A stretch of DNA of 64,000 bases, taken from contig NZ_CP107968.1 in assembly GCF_036084755.1 (NCBI RefSeq), forward strand, positions 6,456,001 to 6,520,000, read 5' to 3'. The translations under genes were made by a program, and so were the position numbers. Below the pieces are notes generated by a model that worked only from the letters and a program-made list of their open reading frames with translations, ran no database searches and was not told the origin of the DNA. Numbering within the stretch: the first letter of the stretch is position 1; the number at the start of each line of letters is the position of its first letter. Positions 1 through 7,531 of the stretch are shown here, piece after piece. The stretch comes from Streptomyces sp. NBC_00370 (lineage in GTDB: Bacteria > Actinomycetota > Actinomycetes > Streptomycetales > Streptomycetaceae).

Positions 1-518
1 ACCTGGCCGCCGTCGCGTACCACTTCGGCTCGAAGGCGGAGCTCCTGGCCGTGGTCGTCCGCCGGGTGGTCGAGCCCATCAACGCCGCGCAGAGCGCCGG
101 ACTCGACCGGCTGCTCGCCAGCGGGCAGGAGCCGTCGGTCGCCGAACTGGTGGAGGCGTTCGCCGGCCCGCTGTTCGACGAGATGCCCGGCGGCGACGAG
201 GGCGGCGCCCGGACGTCACGGCTGATCGTGACGATCCTGGGTGACCCGGCCGAGGAGATGCGCAGCTGGACGGGCCCGGCCGAGGACGCGGTCCGCGACC
301 GCTACCTGGCGGCCTTCGCGCGCGCACTGCCCGAACTGGCCCCGGAGGAGCTGTGGTTCCGGATGCGAGGGATCCTCGCCGTGACGGCCGTGGACCGCGT
401 CGACGTATACAACCGGCACCCCCCGGTCGGCGTGTCCCCGCCGCCGGGCGACGCGGCCCGGCGCTGGGCGATCACGTTCCTGGCGGCGGCGATGAGCGCG
501 CCACGGACGGGGAGTTGA
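1..518 (+). CDS. TetR-family regulator, C-terminal part (5' end outside window)
   Basis: The reading frame is open from base 3, so the gene begins upstream of the window. The first visible residues, LAAVAYHFGSKAELL, are the end of the TetR helix-turn-helix: the recognition helix followed by the YHFGSKxELL turn. The remaining ~150 residues are the all-helical ligand-binding and dimer domain, including a GGDEGGARTSRLIVTI segment, which in this subgroup lies near the pocket. Ligand and target cannot be told from this half of the protein. The next gene downstream is far away, so any regulated partner is probably upstream, outside the window. Confidence 0.85.
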   Translation, partial: LAAVAYHFGSKAELLAVVVRRVVEPINAAQSAGLDRLLASGQEPSVAELVEAFAGPLFDEMPGGDEGGARTSRLIVTILGDPAEEMRSWTGPAEDAVRDRYLAAFARALPELAPEELWFRMRGILAVTAVDRVDVYNRHPPVGVSPPPGDAARRWAITFLAAAMSAPRTGS

Positions 519-857
519 CGGCCGTGGGGTGCTGACGACTGCGCGGCGCTGGGGCCTGGTGCCCCGACGGCCCGTACCGACAACTCGTGCAGCGTCGTGC
601 GCTCTTCGGGGGTGAGCGCGTGCAGGATCTCGTGCCCTCATCGTTTTCGATTTACTTCGATTCAATTCGCCGTAATTTCATTGTTCATCCAGTGCTCGAC
701 GATAGTGGATCTGTAAAAGCGCACACTCTCGGCGATTCGCTCGCAAATCATCGATATGTGATCCACGTCACTGTTGATTTCCTGTGAGGTTCCTTGGTTG
801 GATCTACGCAATATTCGTGAAGCTTTTGTGTCCTTGGGGTGGGGCCTGTGAATTCAC
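519..857. other. Intergenic region, partly AT-rich, with a MarR-like remnant
   Basis: No intact gene is supported here. Bases 640-800 are clearly richer in A and T than the surroundings and probably hold the promoter of the secreted LamG protein. A small inverted repeat GTGA/TCAC lies near 757-772. The left half carries a short translated match to a MarR C-terminus on the minus strand (separate entry). The 66-codon plus-strand frame at 587-787 has un-Streptomyces codon use and no ribosome binding site. Confidence 0.5.
553..637 (-). pseudogene. Possible remnant of a MarR-family regulator C-terminus
   Basis: Read on the minus strand after a TGA at 638-640, the frame gives HEILHALTPEERTTLHEL and then SVRAVGA. 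This is the pattern of the last helix of MarR repressors (LTPEER-x-x-LH-x-L). No helix-turn-helix or start lies upstream; that DNA is AT-rich and closed by stops. The frame also runs on past the normal end of the family without a stop. It looks like a decayed fragment left after deletion. The match rests on a recognised motif only, not on an alignment. Confidence 0.35.
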
Positions 858-3230
858 ATGGTGGACGGGTTTTCTATGGATAGCGCGCGAGTGCGGCGAG
901 TCGTTGCGAGGTTTTTGGCAGGGGCGTTGTTCGCCGGTGGAATTGTCGTCGTGAATTCCTCGGCTGTGCACGCACAGACCTCCGCTGTAACGGACGCGAC
1001 GCACACGCTCAGGCAGGCGACGGCACCGGGTGTCCCGACCGATGTCGGTGTCATTCCGGAGGTGGCCGGGGGCGGCTCGGCCGGATCCTGCCAGCCGGCC
1101 GGCGCTCCGCTGGCGGTCACGGTGGACCGGCCTACCGTACGGGCAAGGGCGGAGGCGGAGGTCTCGCCGGGCACGAACGGCAGCAGTGGCCAGCTGAGGG
1201 TCAACTACCGCGTCGCGCGCAAGCTCGACACCGGTGCCTGGGAGGATATTTGGGCGGCCGACAGCCCTGACAGCGGTTATGTGCCGGACGGCACGCTGCT
1301 GGACAAGCAGACGACCCAACTCACGGACGGCACCCAGTACCGCTACCGTGCCCGCACGCAGTCGCATTGGTCTTCCAACGGCGACAGCGGCGAGCTGTAC
1401 TCCGTCTTCTCGCCGTGGTGTTACTTCACCGTCGACACCTCCGCGCCCAAGGCTCCGACGATCCAGCCCGAGGACCCGGTCAACGGTTCGCCCTACGTGG
1501 AGTGTGTGCCTGGCCGGTGCACGCCCAAGGGCGGTCCCGGTGTCGCCGGCAGCTTCGTCCTCACACCGAACAGTGCCGACACGGACATCACCAAGTACGA
1601 GTGGACGCTGAACGGCCCCAGCGGTCAGGTAGGCACGGCGCACACCGTAACGGCGAGGGCCGATCACACGGCCGAGATCAGCGACGTCGTCCCGGCCGCG
1701 GGCGGAGTGCACACCTTGAAGGTGTGGGCCGTCGACGTCAGGACCCGGCTCGGTACGCCGCAGACTTTCGACTTCCAGGTGAGCCCGCCGCAAGGCCCCG
1801 TCGGCCGCTGGCACTTCGACGACGCCGCGCCCGGCTCGGGGGAGACCATCGCCAAGGACAGCTCCGGCGAGTATCCGCAGCACGACCCGGCGCATGACTT
1901 GACGCTGCGCGGCGGCTCCGACTTCTCCCCGCTGGCCCGAAGGGGCGAGGAGGACAACTCGCTGGGGCTGGACAGCGGCGATCCCGCGCAGCAGCAGGCG
2001 TACGCCGACGCGTCGGTGCCGGTGGTGAACACCGCCGACTCGTTCACCGTCTCGGCCTGGGTGAACCTCACGGACGCCTCGTCCAGCCGGATGATCGTCA
2101 CGGCACCTGGCGAGCAGGCTCAGGCGTTCGCCCTGTACTACTCGTCGTCGTCCAAGTCGTACGCGTTCCACTACACGGCCACGGACTCGGCCACCCCCGT
2201 CATCGTCAGGTCGAACGCGTCCACGGTCGAACCGCCGTTGGGGGTCTGGACGCATCTTGCCGGTGTCTTCACCGCTGCCACCGACACGAACGGCAACCGG
2301 ACGCCGCAGGGCGACACCATCCAGTTGTTCGTCAACGGCCGCCCCCAGGGCAACCCGGTCAACCTGCGCGCCGCAGCAGCCAGTTACATCCCTTGGGAGG
2401 CGAACAAGGGCTTGCAGGTCGGCCGTTCGATCGTCCGGGGCGCGCCGGGGCAGTACTTCCGCGGTCTCATCGACGAGGTCGCGGTCTGGCAGAGCGCGCT
2501 GCCTGCGGACAAGGTCGTCGCGGAGGCACGGGCAGCGGAAGACAGTCAGCCGGCCGTCGAACTGGTCGCCGACTGGAACGCGGAGGGCTCGTCAGGGACG
2601 GCGATCGGTGAGTATTCGTCCTATCCGAGAGATGGCATGGCACTGTCCGGCGGGGCAAGTCTGGATGCGGAATCCGGCACTTTGGTACTGGACGGCAGTT
2701 CGGGTTATGCGTCGGTGGCCGGACCTGCGGTCGACGAGACGGGATCTTTCACGGTCTCTGCCCGGGCTCAGATCAATGCGGACGTACTCAATACAAAGCC
2801 CGACGGCTATGTGGCGCAGATCGCGGGCCAGCAGGGAAGCGGGGGCGCCTCGTGGGCCCTTACGGTGCAGAAGGCGGGGCCAGACATCTATCTGTGGAAA
2901 TTCCTGCGCACCACGTCCTCCGGAACCACCGTGACAACGGCTGATGTGACGGACAGGTCCGAGGCGGCCGACACGAGCTCCCCGGTAACGCTGACGGGTG
3001 TGTACGACGCGCAGGAGGAGGGCGGCCGTATGCACCTGTACGTGGGCAGCACCCTGGTGGAAGACGGCCCCGACAACGCCGTCAGCGAGCCCCAGCAAGG
3101 CACCGGCGTTCTAACCATGGGCGGTACTGCCGACAGCGACCGTTTCGCGGGGCAGCTCGGCCGTCTGCGGATCTGGGCCGGAGCGATGACTGCCGACCAG
3201 GTCCGTTCGCACGTCATCGCCGGCGACTGA
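858..3230 (+). CDS. Secreted protein with two LamG/concanavalin-like domains
   Basis: A 790-residue exported protein. Residues 10-40 form a signal peptide: RRVVARF, then a hydrophobic core LAGALFAGGIVVV, then SSAVHA-Q as the likely signal peptidase I site. Residues ~100-310 look like fibronectin/Ig-type beta modules. Two LamG-like (concanavalin fold) modules follow, at ~312-545 and ~570-785. Each starts with a VGRWHFDD or LVADWNAE strand and ends with an LGRLRIW/IDEVAVW strand, the usual pattern of LamG_3 domains. Such domains bind carbohydrate or matrix outside the cell; no catalytic domain was seen. The ATG at 858 is used; an in-frame ATG at 876 would also keep the signal peptide. The upstream AT-rich region is the likely promoter. 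Confidence 0.85.
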   Translation: MVDGFSMDSARVRRVVARFLAGALFAGGIVVVNSSAVHAQTSAVTDATHTLRQATAPGVPTDVGVIPEVAGGGSAGSCQPAGAPLAVTVDRPTVRARAEAEVSPGTNGSSGQLRVNYRVARKLDTGAWEDIWAADSPDSGYVPDGTLLDKQTTQLTDGTQYRYRARTQSHWSSNGDSGELYSVFSPWCYFTVDTSAPKAPTIQPEDPVNGSPYVECVPGRCTPKGGPGVAGSFVLTPNSADTDITKYEWTLNGPSGQVGTAHTVTARADHTAEISDVVPAAGGVHTLKVWAVDVRTRLGTPQTFDFQVSPPQGPVGRWHFDDAAPGSGETIAKDSSGEYPQHDPAHDLTLRGGSDFSPLARRGEEDNSLGLDSGDPAQQQAYADASVPVVNTADSFTVSAWVNLTDASSSRMIVTAPGEQAQAFALYYSSSSKSYAFHYTATDSATPVIVRSNASTVEPPLGVWTHLAGVFTAATDTNGNRTPQGDTIQLFVNGRPQGNPVNLRAAAASYIPWEANKGLQVGRSIVRGAPGQYFRGLIDEVAVWQSALPADKVVAEARAAEDSQPAVELVADWNAEGSSGTAIGEYSSYPRDGMALSGGASLDAESGTLVLDGSSGYASVAGPAVDETGSFTVSARAQINADVLNTKPDGYVAQIAGQQGSGGASWALTVQKAGPDIYLWKFLRTTSSGTTVTTADVTDRSEAADTSSPVTLTGVYDAQEEGGRMHLYVGSTLVEDGPDNAVSEPQQGTGVLTMGGTADSDRFAGQLGRLRIWAGAMTADQVRSHVIAGD

Positions 3231-3308
3231 TCCGGTCCCGGTGGGTGAAGCGGATCTCCCTCTTCGTCCACCGGCTCGGCCCCGTCCAGCCCCGCAGGGG
3301 CGGAAAGG

Positions 3309-3383
3309 CAGAACCGGCCGGAATCGAACCGGCGTCCTCGCGGTTTTGGAGACCGCGCGCGACGACCGCTGCGCTACGGCTCT
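3309..3383 (-). tRNA. tRNA-Trp (anticodon CCA)
   Basis: Read on the minus strand, the segment folds as a tRNA. The 7-bp acceptor AGAGCCG pairs with CGGTTCT. The 5-bp anticodon stem GCGGT/ACCGC encloses loop CTCCAAA (anticodon CCA, reading UGG). The T arm is GCCGG-TTCGATT-CCGGC and the discriminator is G73. CC follows, but the third base is T, so the CCA tail is not fully encoded. The anticodon stem-loop equals that of the usual Streptomyces tRNA-Trp as I recall it, while the acceptor, D and T arms differ. The D arm is slightly irregular: a 4-bp GCGC stem leaves no base 26. It may be a second, divergent tRNA-Trp or a lower-scoring pseudo-tRNA. Confidence 0.75.
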
Positions 3384-3506
3384 GCCCCGACCGTCATCCT
3401 TCCTCATCTCGCCCCCGGTCTGTTGTCCGCGTACGTTTCGCCGTCCCTCGGCGGGCGGGTCCAGGAGCGGTTGGTGGTGGGGGCGGTGAAAAATGTTCGG
3501 GAGTCG

Positions 3507-3534
3507 TGTCGATCCGCGGCTGCGCCGTTCGACC
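3507..3534 (+). promoter_or_regulatory. Candidate ECF42-dependent promoter
   Basis: TGTCGA at 3507-3512 is followed, after 17 bases, by CGACC from 3530. The published ECF42 promoter, as I recall it, has a strongly conserved TGTCGA -35 element and a weak CGA-type -10 element. The site lies about 50 bases upstream of the DGPF gene whose operon encodes an ECF42-type sigma factor, exactly where autoregulation would place it. Confidence 0.55.
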
Positions 3535-3583
3535 TTGGAGTACGAGGCGCGAACGGCGACCTCTTGAGCGAAGGAGACCGACT

Positions 3584-4003
3584 GTGGCGAAGTACATGCT
3601 GATCATGCGGGGCACGGACGAGACCATGGCCACGATGATGGAGACGCCCTTCGAGCAGATGCTGGAGACGGTGGGGCGGTTCAACGACGAGCTGATCAAG
3701 GCCGGTGTGCTCGTCGCCGCCGAGGGGCTCGACGATCCCGGTCAGGGCGTGGTGGTCGACTTCGCGGGCGAGAAGCCCGTGGTCACCGACGGGCCGTACG
3801 GCGAGACCAAGGAGCTGTTCGGCGGCTTCTACCTGATCGATGTGGCCTCCAAGGAGGAGGCGGTCGAGTGGGCCAAGCGGCTGCCGTCGATCCCGGGGAG
3901 CAAGGTCGAGGTGCGCCGGGTGCCGGGCATCGACGAGTTCCCGCAGGACAACGAGTGGATCATCAAGGAGCGGGCCTGGCGCGAGCGCACCGGTCAGCTC
4001 TGA
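3584..4003 (+). CDS. DGPF-domain (YCII-related) protein
   Basis: A 139-residue protein of the YCII/DGPF superfamily. The signature DGPYGETKE lies near residues 66-74, with a ferredoxin-like fold before and after it. The start is the GTG at 3584, which has AAGGAG eight bases upstream; the frame is open further upstream but that part overlaps the tRNA and has no coding character. Its stop overlaps the start of the sigma gene (TGATG), so the two are translationally coupled. DGPF proteins are the standard neighbours and likely targets of ECF42 sigma factors. Their biochemical role is not established; some YCII relatives act as small lyases or isomerases. Confidence 0.9.
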   Translation: MAKYMLIMRGTDETMATMMETPFEQMLETVGRFNDELIKAGVLVAAEGLDDPGQGVVVDFAGEKPVVTDGPYGETKELFGGFYLIDVASKEEAVEWAKRLPSIPGSKVEVRRVPGIDEFPQDNEWIIKERAWRERTGQL

Positions 4004-5307
4004 TGTCGCAGGGCACCGACGGCCCGCCGATCACCGAGTCGGTACGGCGGGTCGTCGAGGCCGTCTGGCGGATCGAATCCGCCAGGATCGTCGGCGCGCT
4101 CGCCCGCTACACCCGGGACTTCGAGCTCGCCGAGGACATCGCCCAGGAGGCGGTCGCCGAGGCGCTGCTCGTCTGGTCGCGCGACGGGCTCCCCGCCGAC
4201 CCGGTGGGGTGGCTGCTCGCGACCGCGCGGCGGCGCGCCATCGACGGTTTCCGCCGCCGGTCGGCCCTCGACGAGCGTTACGCCGTGCTCGCCGGCACGC
4301 TCGGCGAGGGTGAGGCGAGTTCCGGCGCGGCGGTTCCGCAGGGCCGGTCGGACGAGCTGCCCTGGGACCCCGACCGCATCGACGACGACGTCCTCGCGCT
4401 GATGTTCGTGGCCTGCCATCCCGTGCTCTCGCCCGAGGCCCGGGTGGCGCTGACGCTGCGCGCGGTCGGCGGTCTGACGAGCGAGGAGATCGCCCGCGCC
4501 TTCCTGGCGCCCGTACCGACGGTCCAGGCGCGGATCACCCGGGCCAAGAAGACGATCGCGGCGGCGCGGGTCCCGTTCGAGCTGCCGCCCGCCGAGGAGC
4601 GGCGGGAGCGGCTGGTCGGTGTCCTCGGCGTGCTGTACGTGATCTTCACGGAGGGCTCCACGGCGACGGCCGGCGAGTCCCTGCTGCGTACGGACCTGGC
4701 CCACGAGGCGATCCGGCTGGCCCGCGTACTCGCCGCGCTGCTGCCCGACGAGCCCGAGGTGCACGGTCTCCTCGCCCTGTTCGAGCTGACATCCGCGCGC
4801 TTTCCCGCGCGCACCGGCCCCGACGGCGAGCCGGTGCTCCTGGAGGACCAGGACCGGAAACTCTGGGACCGGTCCGCGATCCGTCGTGGACTCGCCGCGA
4901 TCGGCCGCGCCTCCACACTGGGGCGCGGCCTGGGGCCGTACGGGCTGCAGGCGGCGATCGCCGCCTGCCACGCGTCGGCGCCGTCGGTGTCGGAGACCGA
5001 CTGGGAGCGCATCGTGCTGCTGTACGAAGCGCTGGGCCGGGTCGCGCCTTCCCCCGTCGTCGAGCTGAACCGGGCCGTCGCCGTCGCCATGGCCCACGGA
5101 CCGGGGCAGGCCCTGGCGATGGTGGACGAACTGGTCGCCACCGACCGGCTGTCGGGATCCCATCTGCTGCCGAGCGTGCGCGGGGAACTGCTGATCCGCC
5201 TCGGCCGGACCACCGAGGCACGCACCGAGCTGGAACTCGCCGCCCGGTTGTGCCGCAACGCCCGCGAACGCTCGGTGCTGTTGCGTAAGGCCGCCGCACT
5301 GTCGTGA
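4003..5307 (+). CDS. ECF42-type RNA polymerase sigma factor with C-terminal TPR-like extension
   Basis: A 434-residue sigma-70-family factor. Region 2 is at about 20-90 (ARYTRDFELAEDIAQEA) and region 4 at about 145-195 (LTSEEIARAFLAPVPTVQAR, the HTH). A ~230-residue helical C-terminal extension then begins LGVLYVIFTEGS. That extension and the coupled DGPF gene are the defining marks of group ECF42, which has no anti-sigma factor; the extension is thought to control activity. The ATG at 4003 overlaps the stop of the DGPF gene. A longer frame starting at 3868 lies inside that gene and is rejected. It probably directs its own operon through the TGTCGA promoter at 3507. Confidence 0.92.
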   Translation: MSQGTDGPPITESVRRVVEAVWRIESARIVGALARYTRDFELAEDIAQEAVAEALLVWSRDGLPADPVGWLLATARRRAIDGFRRRSALDERYAVLAGTLGEGEASSGAAVPQGRSDELPWDPDRIDDDVLALMFVACHPVLSPEARVALTLRAVGGLTSEEIARAFLAPVPTVQARITRAKKTIAAARVPFELPPAEERRERLVGVLGVLYVIFTEGSTATAGESLLRTDLAHEAIRLARVLAALLPDEPEVHGLLALFELTSARFPARTGPDGEPVLLEDQDRKLWDRSAIRRGLAAIGRASTLGRGLGPYGLQAAIAACHASAPSVSETDWERIVLLYEALGRVAPSPVVELNRAVAVAMAHGPGQALAMVDELVATDRLSGSHLLPSVRGELLIRLGRTTEARTELELAARLCRNARERSVLLRKAAALS

Positions 5308-5369
5308 CGGTACTGCCGTGACGGCGTGCCGTTAGGTGCTGACCGTTCCTCGGCTGTACGGGCGGTTCC

Positions 5370-5957
5370 TCACGCGCGTTGAGCGGTGCGAGTGGCCTCC
5401 CAGGCCGCCTCGATCATGCCGAAGATCTCGTCCACCGCGGCCTGGGGATCGGCCGCCTCGCGGGCCAGCGAAAAGGCGTCGAGGACGAACCGCGCGATGG
5501 TCCGGCTCGCCGTTGTGGTCCGGGACAGCTCCGGATCGGCGGCGATGGCCGCTGCCAGTGTTTCCGCGTGGCGCGCCCGCATCGACTCCTCGTACTTCCG
5601 CAGGGCGGGTGATCCGTCGATCATGTGCCAGATCGGGACGCGGCTGTCCGCCGTGCAGTGGGACACCAGGGCCAGGATCTCGCCGCGCAGCGCGGGGATG
5701 AGCGGCTCGTCCGGGGCCCGGTCGGTGACCGCTCGCGTCAGGCGCTGCTCGAAGTCCGCGTCCTGCTCGAATACCAGGGCTTCCTTGCCGGCGAAGTGGG
5801 AGAAGAGCGTGGTCACGGCCACGTCGGCCTCGGCTGCCACTTCACGGATGCCCACCGCGTCGTACCCGCGTTCCAGGAAGAGCCGCAGGGCGGCGTCGGC
5901 GATCTTCTGACGGGTGGCTGCCTTCTTGCGCTCACGGCGTCCGGTCGGCTCGGTCAT
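5370..5957 (-). CDS. TetR-family repressor of the adjacent oxidoreductase
   Basis: A 195-residue TetR regulator. The HTH at about 15-60 (IADAALRLFLERGYDAVGIR, then VAVTTLFSHFAGKEAL) is complete, and the C-terminal domain has the usual all-helical character. It is divergent from the NADPH:quinone-oxidoreductase-like gene at 6028. The 70-bp gap holds a perfect inverted repeat, GCTAAC-C-GTTAGC at 6000-6012, right before the oxidoreductase start, a typical TetR operator position. It most likely represses the oxidoreductase and is released by an electrophile or small hydrophobic ligand; the ligand is not known. Confidence 0.9.
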   Translation of the reverse strand: MTEPTGRRERKKAATRQKIADAALRLFLERGYDAVGIREVAAEADVAVTTLFSHFAGKEALVFEQDADFEQRLTRAVTDRAPDEPLIPALRGEILALVSHCTADSRVPIWHMIDGSPALRKYEESMRARHAETLAAAIAADPELSRTTTASRTIARFVLDAFSLAREAADPQAAVDEIFGMIEAAWEATRTAQRA

Positions 5958-5999
5958 GAGATGACGCTATCAGGTGCGAAGCTGCATCGGTTGTTAAAA

Positions 6000-6012
6000 G
6001 CTAACCGTTAGC
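6000..6012. promoter_or_regulatory. Inverted repeat, probable TetR operator
   Basis: GCTAACCGTTAGC is a perfect palindrome with 6-base arms and one central base. It lies 43 bases upstream of a divergent TetR start and 16 bases upstream of the oxidoreductase start, so binding would block transcription of the latter. Confidence 0.55.
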
Positions 6013-6027
6013 GCTACGGTCGGCGGC

Positions 6028-6921
6028 ATGAAGAAAGTGAGCTTCGCCGAGTTCGGCGGTCCGGACGTTCTGCAACTGACAACCGCCGAGGAGCCCCACG
6101 CGGGCCCCGGCCAGATACGCGTCGCCGTGCGGGCGGCAGGTGTGAACCCCGCCGACTGGCGGGTCCGTGAGGGCCAGGTCCTGAAGGCCCATCCGGTCGT
6201 ATTGCCCGCCGGAGTCGGCCTGGACGCCGCCGGGGTGGTGGACGAGATCGGTGAGGGCGTCGCAGGGGTCGCGGTCGGCGACCGCGTGTTCGGCGAAGGC
6301 GCCGACACCTACGCCGAGTTCGCCGTGCTGACGGCCTGGGCCGTTATGCCCGAGGGGCTGAGCTTCGAGGAGGCGGCCGGATATCCCTCCGTCGTGGAGA
6401 CGGCGTTGCGTGTCATCCGCGAGGTCGGTGTGCGGCCCGGGCAGACGCTGCTGGTCAGCGGTGCGTCCGGGGGAGTCGGCTCGGCGGTGCTGCAGATCGC
6501 CCGTGAGCGTGGCATCGCGGTGATCGGCACGGCCGGCGCCCCCAACCAGGACTATCTGCGGAGCCTGGGCGCCCTCGCCACGACGTACGGCGACGGCTGG
6601 GTCGAGCGGGTACGGCGCCTCGGCCGTGTCGATGCCGCGCTCGATCTCGCCGGTTCGGGAGTGATCCGTGAACTCGTCGAGCTGACCGGGGACCCGCAGA
6701 AGGTGATCTCCATCGCCGACCTCACAGCGCCGGAACTCGGCGTCCGGTTCTCCGGCGTGGCCGGGAGTGTGCCGCAAGCGCTCGCCGAGGCGGCCGCCCT
6801 CATCGCGCGGGGCAAGCTGCACATCCCGGTCGAGAAGGCGTACACACTGGCCGAGGCGGCGGCGGCGCACACCGACAGCCAGGCAGGCCACACGCGGGGG
6901 CGCCGGGTCATGGTCGTCTGA
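6028..6921 (+). CDS. NADP-dependent quinone oxidoreductase-like (MDR family) enzyme
   Basis: A 297-residue member of the zinc-free medium-chain dehydrogenase/reductase family. The N-terminal GroES-like domain (1-115) has the NPADWRVREG strand. The Rossmann domain carries the nucleotide loop SGASGGVGSAVLQIA at about 147-161 and ends with the HTRGRRVMVV strand typical of the family's C-terminus. No structural or catalytic zinc ligands are present, as expected for quinone oxidoreductases. It likely reduces quinones or reactive alkenals with NADPH. It stands alone downstream of a TetR-type operator. Confidence 0.92.
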   Translation: MKKVSFAEFGGPDVLQLTTAEEPHAGPGQIRVAVRAAGVNPADWRVREGQVLKAHPVVLPAGVGLDAAGVVDEIGEGVAGVAVGDRVFGEGADTYAEFAVLTAWAVMPEGLSFEEAAGYPSVVETALRVIREVGVRPGQTLLVSGASGGVGSAVLQIARERGIAVIGTAGAPNQDYLRSLGALATTYGDGWVERVRRLGRVDAALDLAGSGVIRELVELTGDPQKVISIADLTAPELGVRFSGVAGSVPQALAEAAALIARGKLHIPVEKAYTLAEAAAAHTDSQAGHTRGRRVMVV

Positions 6922-6963
6922 GCCGTTGGCCGCCCCGGGGCGAGCGGCGCGGCGCCGGTGGCG

Positions 6964-7479
6964 TCAGGCGCGTGCCGGGTGGTCCGGCGGGAGGTCGGCC
7001 GGGGTGGCTCCTGGGGGGCCGAGGACGAGGTCGCCCAGCTCCTCGGCCACCGCGCTGAACAGCTCGACGTCCAGTGTGGTGGCGTCAGTGGCCAGGTGGA
7101 GCGGGGTGCCGGCCCGGGCGATGATCTCGGCGAAGCCGGCCGGTGACGAGATGTTGAGGGCGCGGGCACCCTCAGGACCCGCCGCTATCGCGTGCGGGAC
7201 GCGCAGGGGGATCGTGTAGAAGTCCCCCGAGCCCAGGGTGACCTTGTTGTCGCCCGCCCATACGGTCAGCGAGCCTGAGGAGACCCAGAGGCGCTCCTCG
7301 TACTTCGTGTGGGCGTGCAGCGGGGTGGCCGCGGCGGCCGGCATGAACGAGTCCGTCACGTCGTGACGGCCGTCGGTCTCCTCCGCCGAGGTGAGAATGG
7401 AAACCCGCAGTTCCTGACCGAGCACGTACTGGCGGTCGGGATGGTCGGGGTTGGTGGACAGGGAGGGGAAGTAGCTCAC
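6964..7479 (-). CDS. Cupin-domain protein
   Basis: A 171-residue single-domain cupin. The first cupin motif is HAHTKYEERLWVSSG (about residues 55-69): two His and a Glu as metal ligands, then the turn Gly. The second motif, around IPLRVPHAI (about 88-96), supplies the last His. The C-terminal 60 residues are helical. Such proteins are metal-dependent oxygenases, isomerases or sugar-binding sensors, and the substrate cannot be told. It is divergent from a TetR gene (7529), and the short shared promoter region holds an imperfect palindrome, so this is probably the repressor's target. Confidence 0.85.
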   Translation of the reverse strand: MSYFPSLSTNPDHPDRQYVLGQELRVSILTSAEETDGRHDVTDSFMPAAAATPLHAHTKYEERLWVSSGSLTVWAGDNKVTLGSGDFYTIPLRVPHAIAAGPEGARALNISSPAGFAEIIARAGTPLHLATDATTLDVELFSAVAEELGDLVLGPPGATPADLPPDHPARA

Positions 7480-7501
7480 TCGTCGTCCTTCGATGAGGCT
7501 G

Positions 7502-7531
7502 CACTGTAATGAATAGAGGAACCCTATAGTG
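7502..7531. promoter_or_regulatory. Imperfect inverted repeat in cupin/TetR promoter region
   Basis: CACTGTA (7502-7508) and TATAGTG (7525-7531) are inverted repeats matching at 6 of 7 positions, with a 16-base spacer. The right arm overlaps the GTG start of the TetR gene. The site could serve as a TetR operator controlling both genes, but the long spacer makes this uncertain. Confidence 0.35.

Noticed and set aside
587..787. 66-codon plus-strand frame in the AT-rich gap before the LamG gene
   Set aside because: Low G/C at third positions, no ribosome site and no recognisable domain; it overlaps the likely promoter.
804..2255. 483-codon antisense frame over the LamG gene
   Set aside because: Mirror of GC-biased codons of the real gene; Arg/Gly-rich with no fold and no signal.
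3309..3383. tRNA gene as an integrative-element attachment site
   Set aside because: No integrase gene, no second copy of the tRNA 3' end and no mobile genes in the window.
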